This document shows, in pieces, positions 10,643-18,606 of a DNA stretch of 64,000 bases. The notes under the pieces are model-generated. The model was given only the letters and a program-made list of their open reading frames with translations. It did not search any database and was not told the DNA's origin. Each line of letters begins with the position of its first letter. Position 1 is the stretch's first letter. Source of the DNA: Bog-159 sp963785255 (GTDB taxonomy: Bacteria; Acidobacteriota; Terriglobia; Bryobacterales; Bryobacteraceae); the NCBI GenBank assembly GCA_963785255.1, contig CAWAUR010000007.1:372001-436000 (forward strand), given 5' to 3'. The translations under genes were made by a program, and so were the position numbers.

Positions 10643-12766
10643 ATGAGCTCACCGGCGTTATCCGGGCGCGTCTACCGGTTCGGCGTTTTCGAAGTCGATC
10701 CCGGCAAGAGAGAACTCTTGCGCCGGGGCGTACCGGTCCGTCTGCAGGACCAGCCTTTCCGCGTTCTGTGCATGCTGCTGGAGAAGCCCGGCGAGCCGGT
10801 GACCCGCGAGGAGTTGCGCCAGGCGCTCTGGCCGTCCGATACTTATGTCGAGTTCGACGGCAGCCTCAACGCGGCGCTGAAAAGACTGCGCTTTGCCTTG
10901 GGCGATTCGGCCCGGAACCCGACGTTTATTGAGACGCTCCCCAAGCACGGATACCGCTTCATCGCGCCGGTTTCGGTCGCGGATTCCGCCAATGCCGATT
11001 TGCCCGCACCCGCCAACGGCTTGGCCATCGTAAAGCGCGAGACTCCTGCCGGCCGGCGAAGGCGCTGGACATACATAGCCGTTCCGTGCGCCGCGGCGAT
11101 TCTCCTGCAGCAAATCGCCTACTGGGCTTTCCCGCTTCCTCCCCCGCGCATGGTCAATCGCACGCGCCTCACGCACGTCGGAAACGCCGAACCGGGGCCC
11201 ATCGTCAGCGACGGGGCCCGCATCTTTTTCTGCGCACGGCGCGGCGCCAGGCGTTTCCCCATGCAGACTTCCATCGACGGAGGAGACGCGGTTGAGGTGA
11301 AGACTCCCTTCGCCAACTCTACCATCTTCGACATTTCGCCGGACCGGACGAGTTTTCTGCTCGGTTCTCTGGATCGCCCTGGCGATCCCTATAAACTCTG
11401 GATTTGGCCCGTCCAAGGGGGCACGCCGCGCCGGTTCGGCGATATGCTTTGCTCGGATGCGGTATGGTCGCCCGATGGACGGCAGGTGGCTTTTACCTCT
11501 CCGGGGAAGCTCTACATCGCCCACAGCGACGGCTCGGCGCCGCGCCTGCTGGTGGAAAAGAACGCCTATAACCTGATGTGGTCCGCCGACAGCCGCAGAA
11601 TCAGATTCAGCATCTGGAACCCGGTCTTGGAAGTTCACTCCTTGTGGGAGGCGGGAACGGACGGAGCTTACGTTCGACAGTTCTTCCCCGGAGATGAAGA
11701 AGTGAGGGACACGTCCGTGGGATTCTGGCTGGCAGGCGGCAAGTACTTCGCATTCCTGCGAGGCTCCTTCCCGCGCAACAAACTATGGATGACACGCGAA
11801 TGGCCGAGTTTTTGGAGGCGATCCTCCAACCGGCCTGTTCCGGTGTCCACCGGCGCGGAGGATACCGAAACCGTGGTGGGCCTGGGACGAAACGGCGCCC
11901 GGCTGATTTCGATCGGATATTGGCCTAACAACAAGTTAGTGCGGCTCTACGCAGATTCTGGAGCGCTCGCCACGGAATCGCTTTTTCCCTCGGCCACAAA
12001 CCTGCATTTCTCCCGCGACGGTAAATGGGTCGCGTACACTTCCATCGCCGATAACTCGCTGTGGCGCTGCCGTGCGGACGGCACGGATTGCCTGCAACTC
12101 ACGGCCGCGCCCATCGGTGTCCTGGAACCCCGATGGTCTCCGGACGGCGCTCAAATCCTGTTCGTCGACGTGCACGCCAATGCCATCCGCCGTCTGCGTG
12201 TGGTAGCGGCGCACGGCTCCGCGCCGGCCACCGCGCTCAGTCCGCCGGATCTCGCGGCCGGACTCGCGGATTGGAGTCCGGATGGAAAACAGATCGTATT
12301 GGACATGAGCAGCCCATCCCCGGGTTCCACGGACCGTTTATACCTGATCGAGACCGCCACCGGCAAGACGGCCGTCATCGGCGGATCGGAGGGGTTTCAC
12401 TCGCCGGCATGGTCGCGCGATGGCCGCCGGATTGCCGCGATCGACGCCACGGACCAGCGCATATTCTTCTACAGTCCGAACGACAAACAATGGTCGCCGG
12501 GGCCATCGGGCACCCGCGTTGGCTATGCGTATTGGTCCTCTCGCGCGGAGGAGTTATTCTACCAGGATCTGGGCGAACCGGATCAGTCCATCTACCGGTT
12601 TAAACCGGCAACGGGAAGTAAGCGGCTGTCGTTCAGCTTCAAGGAAGCTCTGCGGAAGGACGCGGTAACTTGCCGGTTGGCCGGCATCGGCGCCGACGAC
12701 CGGCTCTACGCGTACGTGCTGGAGGCGACGTCCGATTTGTTCGCCATCGATCTGGATCTACCCTGA
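10643..12766 (+). CDS. membrane-anchored winged-helix regulator fused to a TolB-like beta-propeller
   Basis: The 707-residue protein starts with an OmpR/PhoB-type winged helix (residues 5-105: VYRFGVFEVDPGKRELLR, then RNPTFIETLPKHGYRFIAPV). One membrane segment at about 140-160 follows, then a large extracytoplasmic part. That part has many PD40/WD40-like blades (SPDGRQVAF, SADSRRIRF, SPDGAQILF, SPDGKQIVLD, SRDGRRIAAID). This CadC-like layout suggests a one-component sensor: the propeller reads an external signal and the DNA-binding domain stays inside. No phosphoreceiver is present. Such fusions are abundant in Solibacter-like genomes. The ATG at 10643 is preferred over TTG 10637. The 3' end overlaps the convergent gene by 9 bp. 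Confidence 0.85.
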   Translation: MSSPALSGRVYRFGVFEVDPGKRELLRRGVPVRLQDQPFRVLCMLLEKPGEPVTREELRQALWPSDTYVEFDGSLNAALKRLRFALGDSARNPTFIETLPKHGYRFIAPVSVADSANADLPAPANGLAIVKRETPAGRRRRWTYIAVPCAAAILLQQIAYWAFPLPPPRMVNRTRLTHVGNAEPGPIVSDGARIFFCARRGARRFPMQTSIDGGDAVEVKTPFANSTIFDISPDRTSFLLGSLDRPGDPYKLWIWPVQGGTPRRFGDMLCSDAVWSPDGRQVAFTSPGKLYIAHSDGSAPRLLVEKNAYNLMWSADSRRIRFSIWNPVLEVHSLWEAGTDGAYVRQFFPGDEEVRDTSVGFWLAGGKYFAFLRGSFPRNKLWMTREWPSFWRRSSNRPVPVSTGAEDTETVVGLGRNGARLISIGYWPNNKLVRLYADSGALATESLFPSATNLHFSRDGKWVAYTSIADNSLWRCRADGTDCLQLTAAPIGVLEPRWSPDGAQILFVDVHANAIRRLRVVAAHGSAPATALSPPDLAAGLADWSPDGKQIVLDMSSPSPGSTDRLYLIETATGKTAVIGGSEGFHSPAWSRDGRRIAAIDATDQRIFFYSPNDKQWSPGPSGTRVGYAYWSSRAEELFYQDLGEPDQSIYRFKPATGSKRLSFSFKEALRKDAVTCRLAGIGADDRLYAYVLEATSDLFAIDLDLP

Positions 12767-13345
12767 GTAGGACAGGCCTCCGGGCCTGTCCATCTCGCGC
12801 AAGCGGGCGAGCGTGGACAGTATCACCGGCTCATCCTTGATCTGCGCCAGCGGGCGCAATTGCTCTTCGATGTACCGCCAGTCGAGCCTGCCTTTTTGAC
12901 GCACGGCGACGCTTTCGGCATCCCGAATATCCAGTGGACGCGACGCGAATAGCTTGAGTACGATGAGATCCTCGGCCGAGCAGGTCCGCATATCGAGACC
13001 GGGGGCGAATGAAAAGAGCGAGGCGCGGCAGACCACCAGTTCTTCCAACGGAAGAGCGCCTAACGAGACGTCGATACCCACTCCATCCGGCGTCCTCAGC
13101 AACACGACACGATGCCGGCGCGCGAACTCACCGGCGTGTGTGATGCGCGCCGGATAAGCGGCAAGGAGCGTGTCGATGAATCTGCCCTCGTCGCCGAAGC
13201 CGGCCAGCACGGTAAGATCGACGTCCAGCGTGACGCGCGGTTCGCCCCAACGCTGGACCGCCAGTCCGCCGATGAAGCAGGATCGCCAACCGCGGCTGTC
13301 GCAGAAATCCTGCAACTGCCTGGCGGCTTCAAAGAGTCCGTTCAT
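12758..13345 (-). CDS. nucleotidyltransferase-fold protein (AbiEii/MNT-like)
   Basis: This 195-residue protein carries the polymerase-beta-type motif FIGGLAVQRWG (residues 24-34) followed by TLDVDLTV (39-46). These supply the GG and DxD residues of nucleotidyltransferases. Related proteins act as toxins in abortive-infection type systems or as housekeeping MNTs. The ATG at 13345 overlaps the TGA of the upstream 72-residue gene (ATGA), indicating translational coupling. The final residues (DRPGGLSYSG) are encoded by a family A repeat, so the original stop was probably lost. The function is inferred from fold and context only. Confidence 0.65.
   Translation of the reverse strand: MNGLFEAARQLQDFCDSRGWRSCFIGGLAVQRWGEPRVTLDVDLTVLAGFGDEGRFIDTLLAAYPARITHAGEFARRHRVVLLRTPDGVGIDVSLGALPLEELVVCRASLFSFAPGLDMRTCSAEDLIVLKLFASRPLDIRDAESVAVRQKGRLDWRYIEEQLRPLAQIKDEPVILSTLARLREMDRPGGLSYSG
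12767..12791. repeat. family A short repeat at convergent gene ends
   Basis: GTAGGACAGGCCTCC followed by GGGCCTGTCC forms a hairpin. It supplies the last codons of the nucleotidyltransferase on the minus strand and sits directly after the stop of the propeller gene on the plus strand. Confidence 0.7.
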
Positions 13346-13560
13346 CGGGGCAACTTCGCGAACCACTCCTGCATCTCGACCAATCCCGACGACGGCCGGA
13401 GCGGCGCGGTCCGCAACGCGTGGTTGAACGCGTCCTCCAGCAGGGCTAGGGTCTTCAGGTTATCGGCATCGTGAATCTCACGGCGGCGAATGGCTTCAAG
13501 TTCGGGACCGGCTTGCTTCCAAGTCTCGACCCAACGCCGCAGGGCCTCGCGCTCGTCCAT
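13342..13560 (-). CDS. small protein coupled to the nucleotidyltransferase
   Basis: This 72-residue, charged, helical protein (begins MDEREALRRWVETWKQ, ends EMQEWFAKLPR) ends in the ATGA that starts the nucleotidyltransferase gene. The pair resembles two-gene MNT or toxin-antitoxin modules, in which the small upstream product would be the partner or neutraliser. I do not recognise a named domain. It is divergent from the flavin dehydrogenase at 13643. Confidence 0.6.
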   Translation of the reverse strand: MDEREALRRWVETWKQAGPELEAIRRREIHDADNLKTLALLEDAFNHALRTAPLRPSSGLVEMQEWFAKLPR

Positions 13561-13595
13561 CTTCCAATTATCAACCAGACGGGGGGCATCCGCTG

Positions 13596-13621
13596 GGGAC
13601 AGGCCAGGAGGCCTGTCCTAC
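13596..13621. repeat. family A short repeat in a divergent intergenic region
   Basis: GGGACAGGCCAGGAGGCCTGTCC is a short hairpin of family A. It lies between two divergently transcribed genes, so it is not always a terminator. Confidence 0.7.
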
Positions 13622-13642
13622 CGCTATACTAATGCGTTCGCT

Positions 13643-15250
13643 ATGCGTCAATCCGATGTGGTCATCGCGGGCGGCGGACTGGCGGGCATGGTCACCGCGT
13701 ATGAGCTGCTGGGCCGCGGTAAGCGCGTTCTGCTGATCGATAAAGACAAGCGCGAAAACTTCGGCGGGCTCGCCAAAGAATCGTTCGGCGGTGTGCATCT
13801 GATCGGCACGCCCCATCAGCGCAAGCTGCGCATCCACGATTCGCCCGAACTCGCCTGGCGCGATTGGCAGAGCGTGGCCCATTACGATCCCGATGACTAT
13901 TGGCCGCGCGCCTGGGGTCGGTTCTACTGCGAAAATTCGCGCGAGTATATCTACGAATTTCTGGATGACAAGAAGATCGCATTTCTGCCAGTCGTGAATT
14001 GGCCCGAGCGCGGCATTTATGCGCCCGGCAATTCGGTGCCGCGATGGCACATTGTATGGGGCACGGGATACGAGATCATTTACCGGCTCCTGGCGGCGCT
14101 TGAATCGCATCCGCAACGCGCCAATCTGGAATTGCTTTTCGATACGGAAGTTTCGGCCATCGAGACGACCAATGGCCGCGCCACGGGCATTCGCGGACGC
14201 GCGATGAACGATGGCAAGGAAGTAAACGTGGCCGCCGAGCATGTGGTCATCGCATCCGGCGGCGTGTGCGGCGGCGATCTCAGTTGCGTGCGCGCCAATT
14301 GGCACAAGCCCTGGGGCGATCCGCCGCGCGAACTGCTCAATGGCGCGCACAAATTCGGCGACGGTATGCTGCACGGCAAGGTCTCGGAATTGGGTGGGGC
14401 CGTCACGCATCTGGATCTGCATTGGCATTATGCGGCGGGCGTGCATCATCCCGCCAAACGCCGCCCTTTCGATGGATTGAGCCTGGTGCCCCCGCGCTCG
14501 GCGCTGTGGCTGAACGCGCGCGGCGAGCGCATCATGCATCCCGGACCAATGCCGGTTTATGGCGACACGCGGCACTTGGTGGCCAGCGTTTTAGCGCAGC
14601 CCGGCCAATACTCCTGGCAGGTGATGAACTGGAAAATCGCCATTAAGGAACTGGCGGTCTCGGGATGCGACTACATGACCGCGTTCCGCTACAAACAAAA
14701 GCTGGGGTTGGCGGCCAGCCTGGTTTTCGGCAATAAGGATTTGGTGAATCGCTTGATGCGCGATTGCCCGGACGATATTGTGGTAGCGGACCAACTCGAT
14801 GAACTGATGGACCGCATGGATCGGCAGAGCCTTTACGGTCTCAAAATCGATCGCGCGCGCATGGATGCCACGGTACGCGCCTGGGATGAGATGATCGCGC
14901 GCGGACCGGCTTATGCGAACGACGATCAGCTTCGCCGGATCGCCAATGCGCGAGCGTACCGCGGCGATCGCGTGCGCACATGCAAGTTCCAACGGCTCCT
15001 CGATCGAAAAGCGCGCCCCCTGATCGCCATTCGCGAATTCATCTTGAGCCGCAAAAGCTTGGGCGGCATTCAAACCGATCTTGCGTGCCACGTGCTGCGC
15101 GCCGGTGACGGTGAACCCATTCCGGGCTTGTATGCCGTGGGCGAGGCGGCCGGCTTTGGCGGCGGAGGCATGCATGGGAAAGCCTCGCTCGAAGGAACTT
15201 TCCTGGGCGGCTGCGTGCTTTCGGGGCGCTTAGCGGGACGCAGCATCTAA
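13643..15250 (+). CDS. FAD-binding dehydrogenase (fumarate reductase/KSTD-like flavoprotein)
   Basis: This 535-residue protein begins MRQSDVVIAGGGLAGMVTAY, a classical FAD dinucleotide motif. The C-terminal GLYAVGEAAGFGGGGMHGKASLEGTFLGGCVLSGRLAG is typical of the flavoprotein subunit fold of succinate dehydrogenase, fumarate reductase and 3-ketosteroid dehydrogenase. It most resembles the predicted cytosolic FAD-binding dehydrogenases annotated as COG3573. The substrate is unknown. The frame is open upstream to 13490, but those codons come from a family A repeat and the 5' flank, so I use the ATG at 13643. Confidence 0.8.
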   Translation: MRQSDVVIAGGGLAGMVTAYELLGRGKRVLLIDKDKRENFGGLAKESFGGVHLIGTPHQRKLRIHDSPELAWRDWQSVAHYDPDDYWPRAWGRFYCENSREYIYEFLDDKKIAFLPVVNWPERGIYAPGNSVPRWHIVWGTGYEIIYRLLAALESHPQRANLELLFDTEVSAIETTNGRATGIRGRAMNDGKEVNVAAEHVVIASGGVCGGDLSCVRANWHKPWGDPPRELLNGAHKFGDGMLHGKVSELGGAVTHLDLHWHYAAGVHHPAKRRPFDGLSLVPPRSALWLNARGERIMHPGPMPVYGDTRHLVASVLAQPGQYSWQVMNWKIAIKELAVSGCDYMTAFRYKQKLGLAASLVFGNKDLVNRLMRDCPDDIVVADQLDELMDRMDRQSLYGLKIDRARMDATVRAWDEMIARGPAYANDDQLRRIANARAYRGDRVRTCKFQRLLDRKARPLIAIREFILSRKSLGGIQTDLACHVLRAGDGEPIPGLYAVGEAAGFGGGGMHGKASLEGTFLGGCVLSGRLAGRSI

Positions 15251-15258
15251 GGCCGCGG

Positions 15259-15349
15259 GTGGGACAGGCCTCGCGGCCTGTCCAAGAAGAGCGAAGCTCG
15301 CCGAAGAGCGGGCCTGAGAGGCCCGCGCAGGCAAAAGTGCCTGTTCCAC
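15259..15349. repeat. family A intergenic palindromic repeat
   Basis: GTGGGACAGGCCTCGCGGCC followed by GAGCGGGCCTGAGAGGCCCGCGCAGG and a final CCTGTTCCAC. It fills the gap between the convergent dehydrogenase and CBS genes. Confidence 0.85.
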
Positions 15350-15351
15350 AA

Positions 15352-15792
15352 TTAAGCAGGATAACGTCCTTCGATATACCCGCTCAACTGGTCGATGGCA
15401 TGCGCCTGCTGGGAAATGATCGAACGCACCAGGTCGCCGATCGAAATGATCCCCACCAGACTATCCCCCTCGATCACGGGCAAATGCCGGATGCGGCGCG
15501 CGGTGATCACCCGCATGCAATCCTCCAGCGATTCCTCCGGCGAGACCGTATAAACCGGGCTGGTCATGATCTCGCGCACCTGCATTTCGTGCGAATGTTT
15601 CCCTTTTAGAATGACCTTGCGAGCATAGTCGCGCTCGGAGACGATTCCGGTGAGTTTGCCTTCCGAGATCACCAGCAAGGCACCCACGCCCTTCTCGGCC
15701 ATCATGGCGACGGCCTCGTAAACGGTGGCTTCCGGCGGCAGCCAGTAGACCTCGCATCCCTTGTGCTGCAGCATCGAACCGACGGTTTCCAT
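15352..15792 (-). CDS. CBS-domain pair protein
   Basis: The 146-residue protein consists of two CBS domains, residues about 10-66 (EAVAMMAEKGVGALLVISEG...GIVSERDYARKVI) and 78-134 (MTSPVYTVSPEESLEDCMRVIT...GIISIGDLVRSII). Stand-alone CBS pairs bind adenine nucleotides and regulate partner proteins. The partner is not evident, because the neighbours are unrelated. The short C-terminal tail EGRYPA is common in this subfamily. Confidence 0.85.
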   Translation of the reverse strand: METVGSMLQHKGCEVYWLPPEATVYEAVAMMAEKGVGALLVISEGKLTGIVSERDYARKVILKGKHSHEMQVREIMTSPVYTVSPEESLEDCMRVITARRIRHLPVIEGDSLVGIISIGDLVRSIISQQAHAIDQLSGYIEGRYPA

Positions 15793-15881
15793 AACATATC
15801 CCCTTGTCCGTTACTGTTTCAGACTCCGGGCCGTCTGTCAACCGGCAGGGGCTAATTAAGCGGTTAACCGTTCTGGGGAAA

Positions 15882-15997
15882 CCGCTCCCTGACGGTCGCG
15901 GCTCGGAAGCGCGGTCGCGGCTCGGAAGCTCGTCGCGGTTCGGCAACGGCCGCGTCGATTTCGCACGATTTACGGAGCCGCGACCATGAGGGAGCGA
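15882..15997. repeat. inverted pair of family B elements
   Basis: A minus-oriented copy (CCGCTCCCTGACGGTCGCGG, 15882-15901) and a plus-oriented copy (CCGCGACCATGAGGGAGCGA, 15978-15997) flank degenerate units (gcggctcggaagc, repeated about three times). The inner segment GTCGATTTCGCACGATTTACGGAG is shared with the pair at 17896-17974, so both pairs were duplicated together with the adjacent gene ends. Confidence 0.8.
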
Positions 15998-16008
15998 TTT
16001 CCTTGCCG

Positions 16009-17824
16009 CTAATTATTCGTCAAATCGCGATAATCCCAGACATATTCCCACGTAGCTTCGCCGCCCATTCCCAGTCCCGGCGCGCTGAACGATTGGGAGG
16101 ACGCCTTTGCGGGCGTTTGAGTGACGATGATCTCCACCGGGCCGCTGGGAAGCAGCGTACAAAAGCCTGGACGTTCACACGCGAAAGACGTGCCATAGGC
16201 CGAAAGGATAAATGCCTCTCCGGTTGCGGCGCCGACCGACACGGCCGCCTCGAAGCTGTTCCCAATGATGAACTGAATGGTGACGATGCTCCTATCGTCG
16301 CCGCCCGCCCAACTGAAGACGTACCCGTCGGGCAAAAAGCCGCAAAGCCGCTCACGCACGGCGTCAGGAGGTTCGTGCCCGGCTGAGGGCTCACTGGGTT
16401 GTCGTTCGCGCCGCTGACGACGAACCCCGTTATCGGTGGGGGGATGTTCGGGTTGGCCGTGAAGGCGCCCACCTGGCTACCTCCCTGCCCGGTGACCTGA
16501 TACGCGCCGCCTTCCATCGTTCCCGGCGCCAGAGTTGCCTGGTACGTCAATCTGCCACCCTGGGTGGAAGGCTGTAGCGCCACAGCCGCGAGGCCCCCGC
16601 CCGAGAGAGTCAGTGTGCCGGCATCCAGCGTGTTCGGCAGCGACGCTTGGCAGGCGGGCGGCGGCATCGCGGAGGTGGATCCATAGACGGGAAAATCGAG
16701 CGTCTGCGGGGCTTATGGCCGCGAGGGCATCCTGCGATCCGGTCGCCGCAAACCCGAGGCCGCCCGACTGGATGAACTGCGCGGTCACAGCCTCGGTCGA
16801 GGATACGCCCGAGACATCGCTAATTGTGCTCGCCTGCCAGGAGACGATGCCCAGATTATTCAGCCGGCGGGTCCGCACAGACGCCGCCGCCCGGCTGTAT
16901 ACTGACCTCCACCAACTGGCTGGAGTTGACCGGCACCCAGACCGTCTCAGGCGGCATGCCGGAACTGTAGTACGCGGTCTGGCTGGAGGTTAGTCCGAGC
17001 GACAAAGGCACCTTGCACCCTTGGGGCGCTCCCTTCCATTGACCCAGGGCGTTCGCCTGGTCGACGCCCACCTTATCGGGCGCCGGGCCGAGGTATGACA
17101 GCGTCAGGTCCGATGCCGTACCCGTCAACCCCGGCGCGCCGAAGGTCACCGGCGCCAAGTTGCCGCTGGACGATACAAACGCCCAGGCCAGATTTACGCT
17201 GGCATCGCCTGTCCACGGGAGGCCTGCTATGCGGCCGGGTACTTCCGCGCTGCCCAGCCCAGTCAGAAAAATGGTCAAGCCCACATCTTTATCCGGATCG
17301 AGACTGGCCTGCGGCGTGTTCAAAGTCACACTTCCATCCGGGTGCACATTGTACGCCACAGCCTGCCCGCAACCCGAAGAGTCCTGCGCGAAAATGCCGA
17401 GCGGACCCAATGCGTAAGGATACTTTCCGCCAGCCAGCGTAATGATATAGGGCGGAGCGTATGGCGCGCTGGCACCCGCCGCCGTGTGGACCGTCAGAGA
17501 GGTATTGACGATGCCCGCCGGCACTTGCAGATTGATCTGTGTGGGCGAGGCATACAGCAATGGCGCGAGCACCGGCCCATTCGCGCCGGCAAACGTCACC
17601 GTGGCTCCGCCCAGCGTGGTGGGCAGAGAGTAACTCTGAGCCACGGCCGTCGAGGTAGCCGGATGCTGGCCTTTGATTGTTAACAGGACCTCGGGAGCCA
17701 TCTCGGTGACGGCGATGTTACTTGCGGTATTTTGCAACGATTCAATTACTGGCGCTTGAGCAAACGCTTGTGGCGCGGTGGCCAACAGAATAACTACAGT
17801 GGCGGCTAGATACAATCTGCGCAT
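16009..17824 (-). pseudogene. broken secreted Solibacter C-terminal-domain protein
   Basis: The N-terminal part (17824-16856) begins MRRLYLAATVVILLATAPQA after a GAAGGAG ribosome-binding site. It contains the TIGR03437-like core (YASPTQINLQVPAGIVN, then SLDPDKDVGLTIFLTGLGSAE) and stops at CADPPAE. Homology to the intact paralog at 18607-20355 continues in other frames. It resumes from LNNLGIVSWQASTISD (near 16860), again from PACQASLPNTLDAGTLTLSGGG (near 16660), and finally as WAGGDDRSIVTIQF...EYVWDYRDLTNN, ending at 16009. Three frameshifts therefore separate four collinear pieces of one gene of about 600 codons. They could be genuine lesions or assembly errors; a nearby eroded fragment favours decay. 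Confidence 0.75.
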
Positions 17825-17895
17825 AAGTTCTCCTTCGTAGCAGTTGGGTAACATTATACGTCCGATTTACCGCGGTCGCGCGGAATCAGGCACCA

Positions 17896-17974
17896 CCGCT
17901 CCCTGACGGTCGCGGCTCAGTAACTTCCGCGTCGATTTCACACGATTTACGGAGCCGCGACCGTCAGGGAGCGG
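17896..17974. repeat. inverted pair of family B elements
   Basis: CCGCTCCCTGACGGTCGCGG (17896-17915) and CCGCGACCGTCAGGGAGCGG (17955-17974) face each other across 39 bp. Together with the flanking gene remnant this copies the arrangement at 15882-16359. Confidence 0.85.
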
Positions 17975-17988
17975 TTTTCGCTTGTCGA

Positions 17989-18306
17989 ATTATTCGAGAA
18001 CCCGCGAAAATCCCATACGTAATTCCAGGTGCTCTCGCCGCCGAATCCCAATCCAGGTGCACTGAACGGCTGCGATGGAGCGTGGTAAGGAGTCTGCGTA
18101 ACGATTATTGCCACGTTGCCTGCCGGGATTAAGGAGCACTCTTGATAGTCGAATTGAACCTCCGGGTTAGGTCCGCATAGAAGAGGATAAGCGCCATAAC
18201 TTTCCGGAATCGTAATACTCCCGTAACCGCCATACGCCGAGGCCACTGCCTGAAAGCTATTCCCGACGATGAACTGAACCGTGACGATGCTCCGGTTGTC
18301 GCCGCC
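17989..18306 (-). pseudogene. C-terminal remnant of a Solibacter C-terminal-domain protein
   Basis: The frame reads GGDNRSIVTVQFIVGNSFQA...APGLGFGGESTWNYVWDFRGFSNN. This matches the last 105 residues of the broken gene at 16009 (GGDDRSIVTIQFIIGNSF...GGEATWEYVWDYRDLTNN). The N-terminal 500 residues are absent, and the frame now reads through into the family B pair. It is the debris of a tandem duplication. Confidence 0.75.
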
Positions 18307-18443
18307 CACCCTCTTCGTCGCCGCAATAAAAGGGCTTGACAAGGCCCAAAAAACATATAGTAGATATCAGAGCCTTATTATCGTGTTTGTACCGCATTCC
18401 GAGCAGCCCAACGTACGAGGGCGAAAAATCGAGGTGAATTGAA

Positions 18444-18593
18444 ATGTTCGCGAAGATATCGGCACAGCCCCACGGCGCGCGCCATTCGCGGGCGGGATGG
18501 TTGGCGGCTGCGCTGACCTTTCTGCCAATGAGTGCAGGCGCGCAGGTGAAGATTGGTACGTCAAGTTACTTGCAGCGGAAGGCGGCGCTGTAG
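18444..18593 (+). CDS. orphan signal-peptide-like short ORF
   Basis: A 49-codon ORF preceded by GAGGTGAATTGAA encodes MFAKISAQPHGARHSRAGWL followed by a hydrophobic stretch ending SAGAQ, then 14 residues. It looks like the secretion signal of a lost gene, left directly before the next Solibacter C-terminal-domain gene. It may instead be a leader peptide. The start of the following gene is 14 bp after its stop. Confidence 0.4.
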   Translation: MFAKISAQPHGARHSRAGWLAAALTFLPMSAGAQVKIGTSSYLQRKAAL

Positions 18594-18606
18594 GCGAGGA
18601 GGGGCT

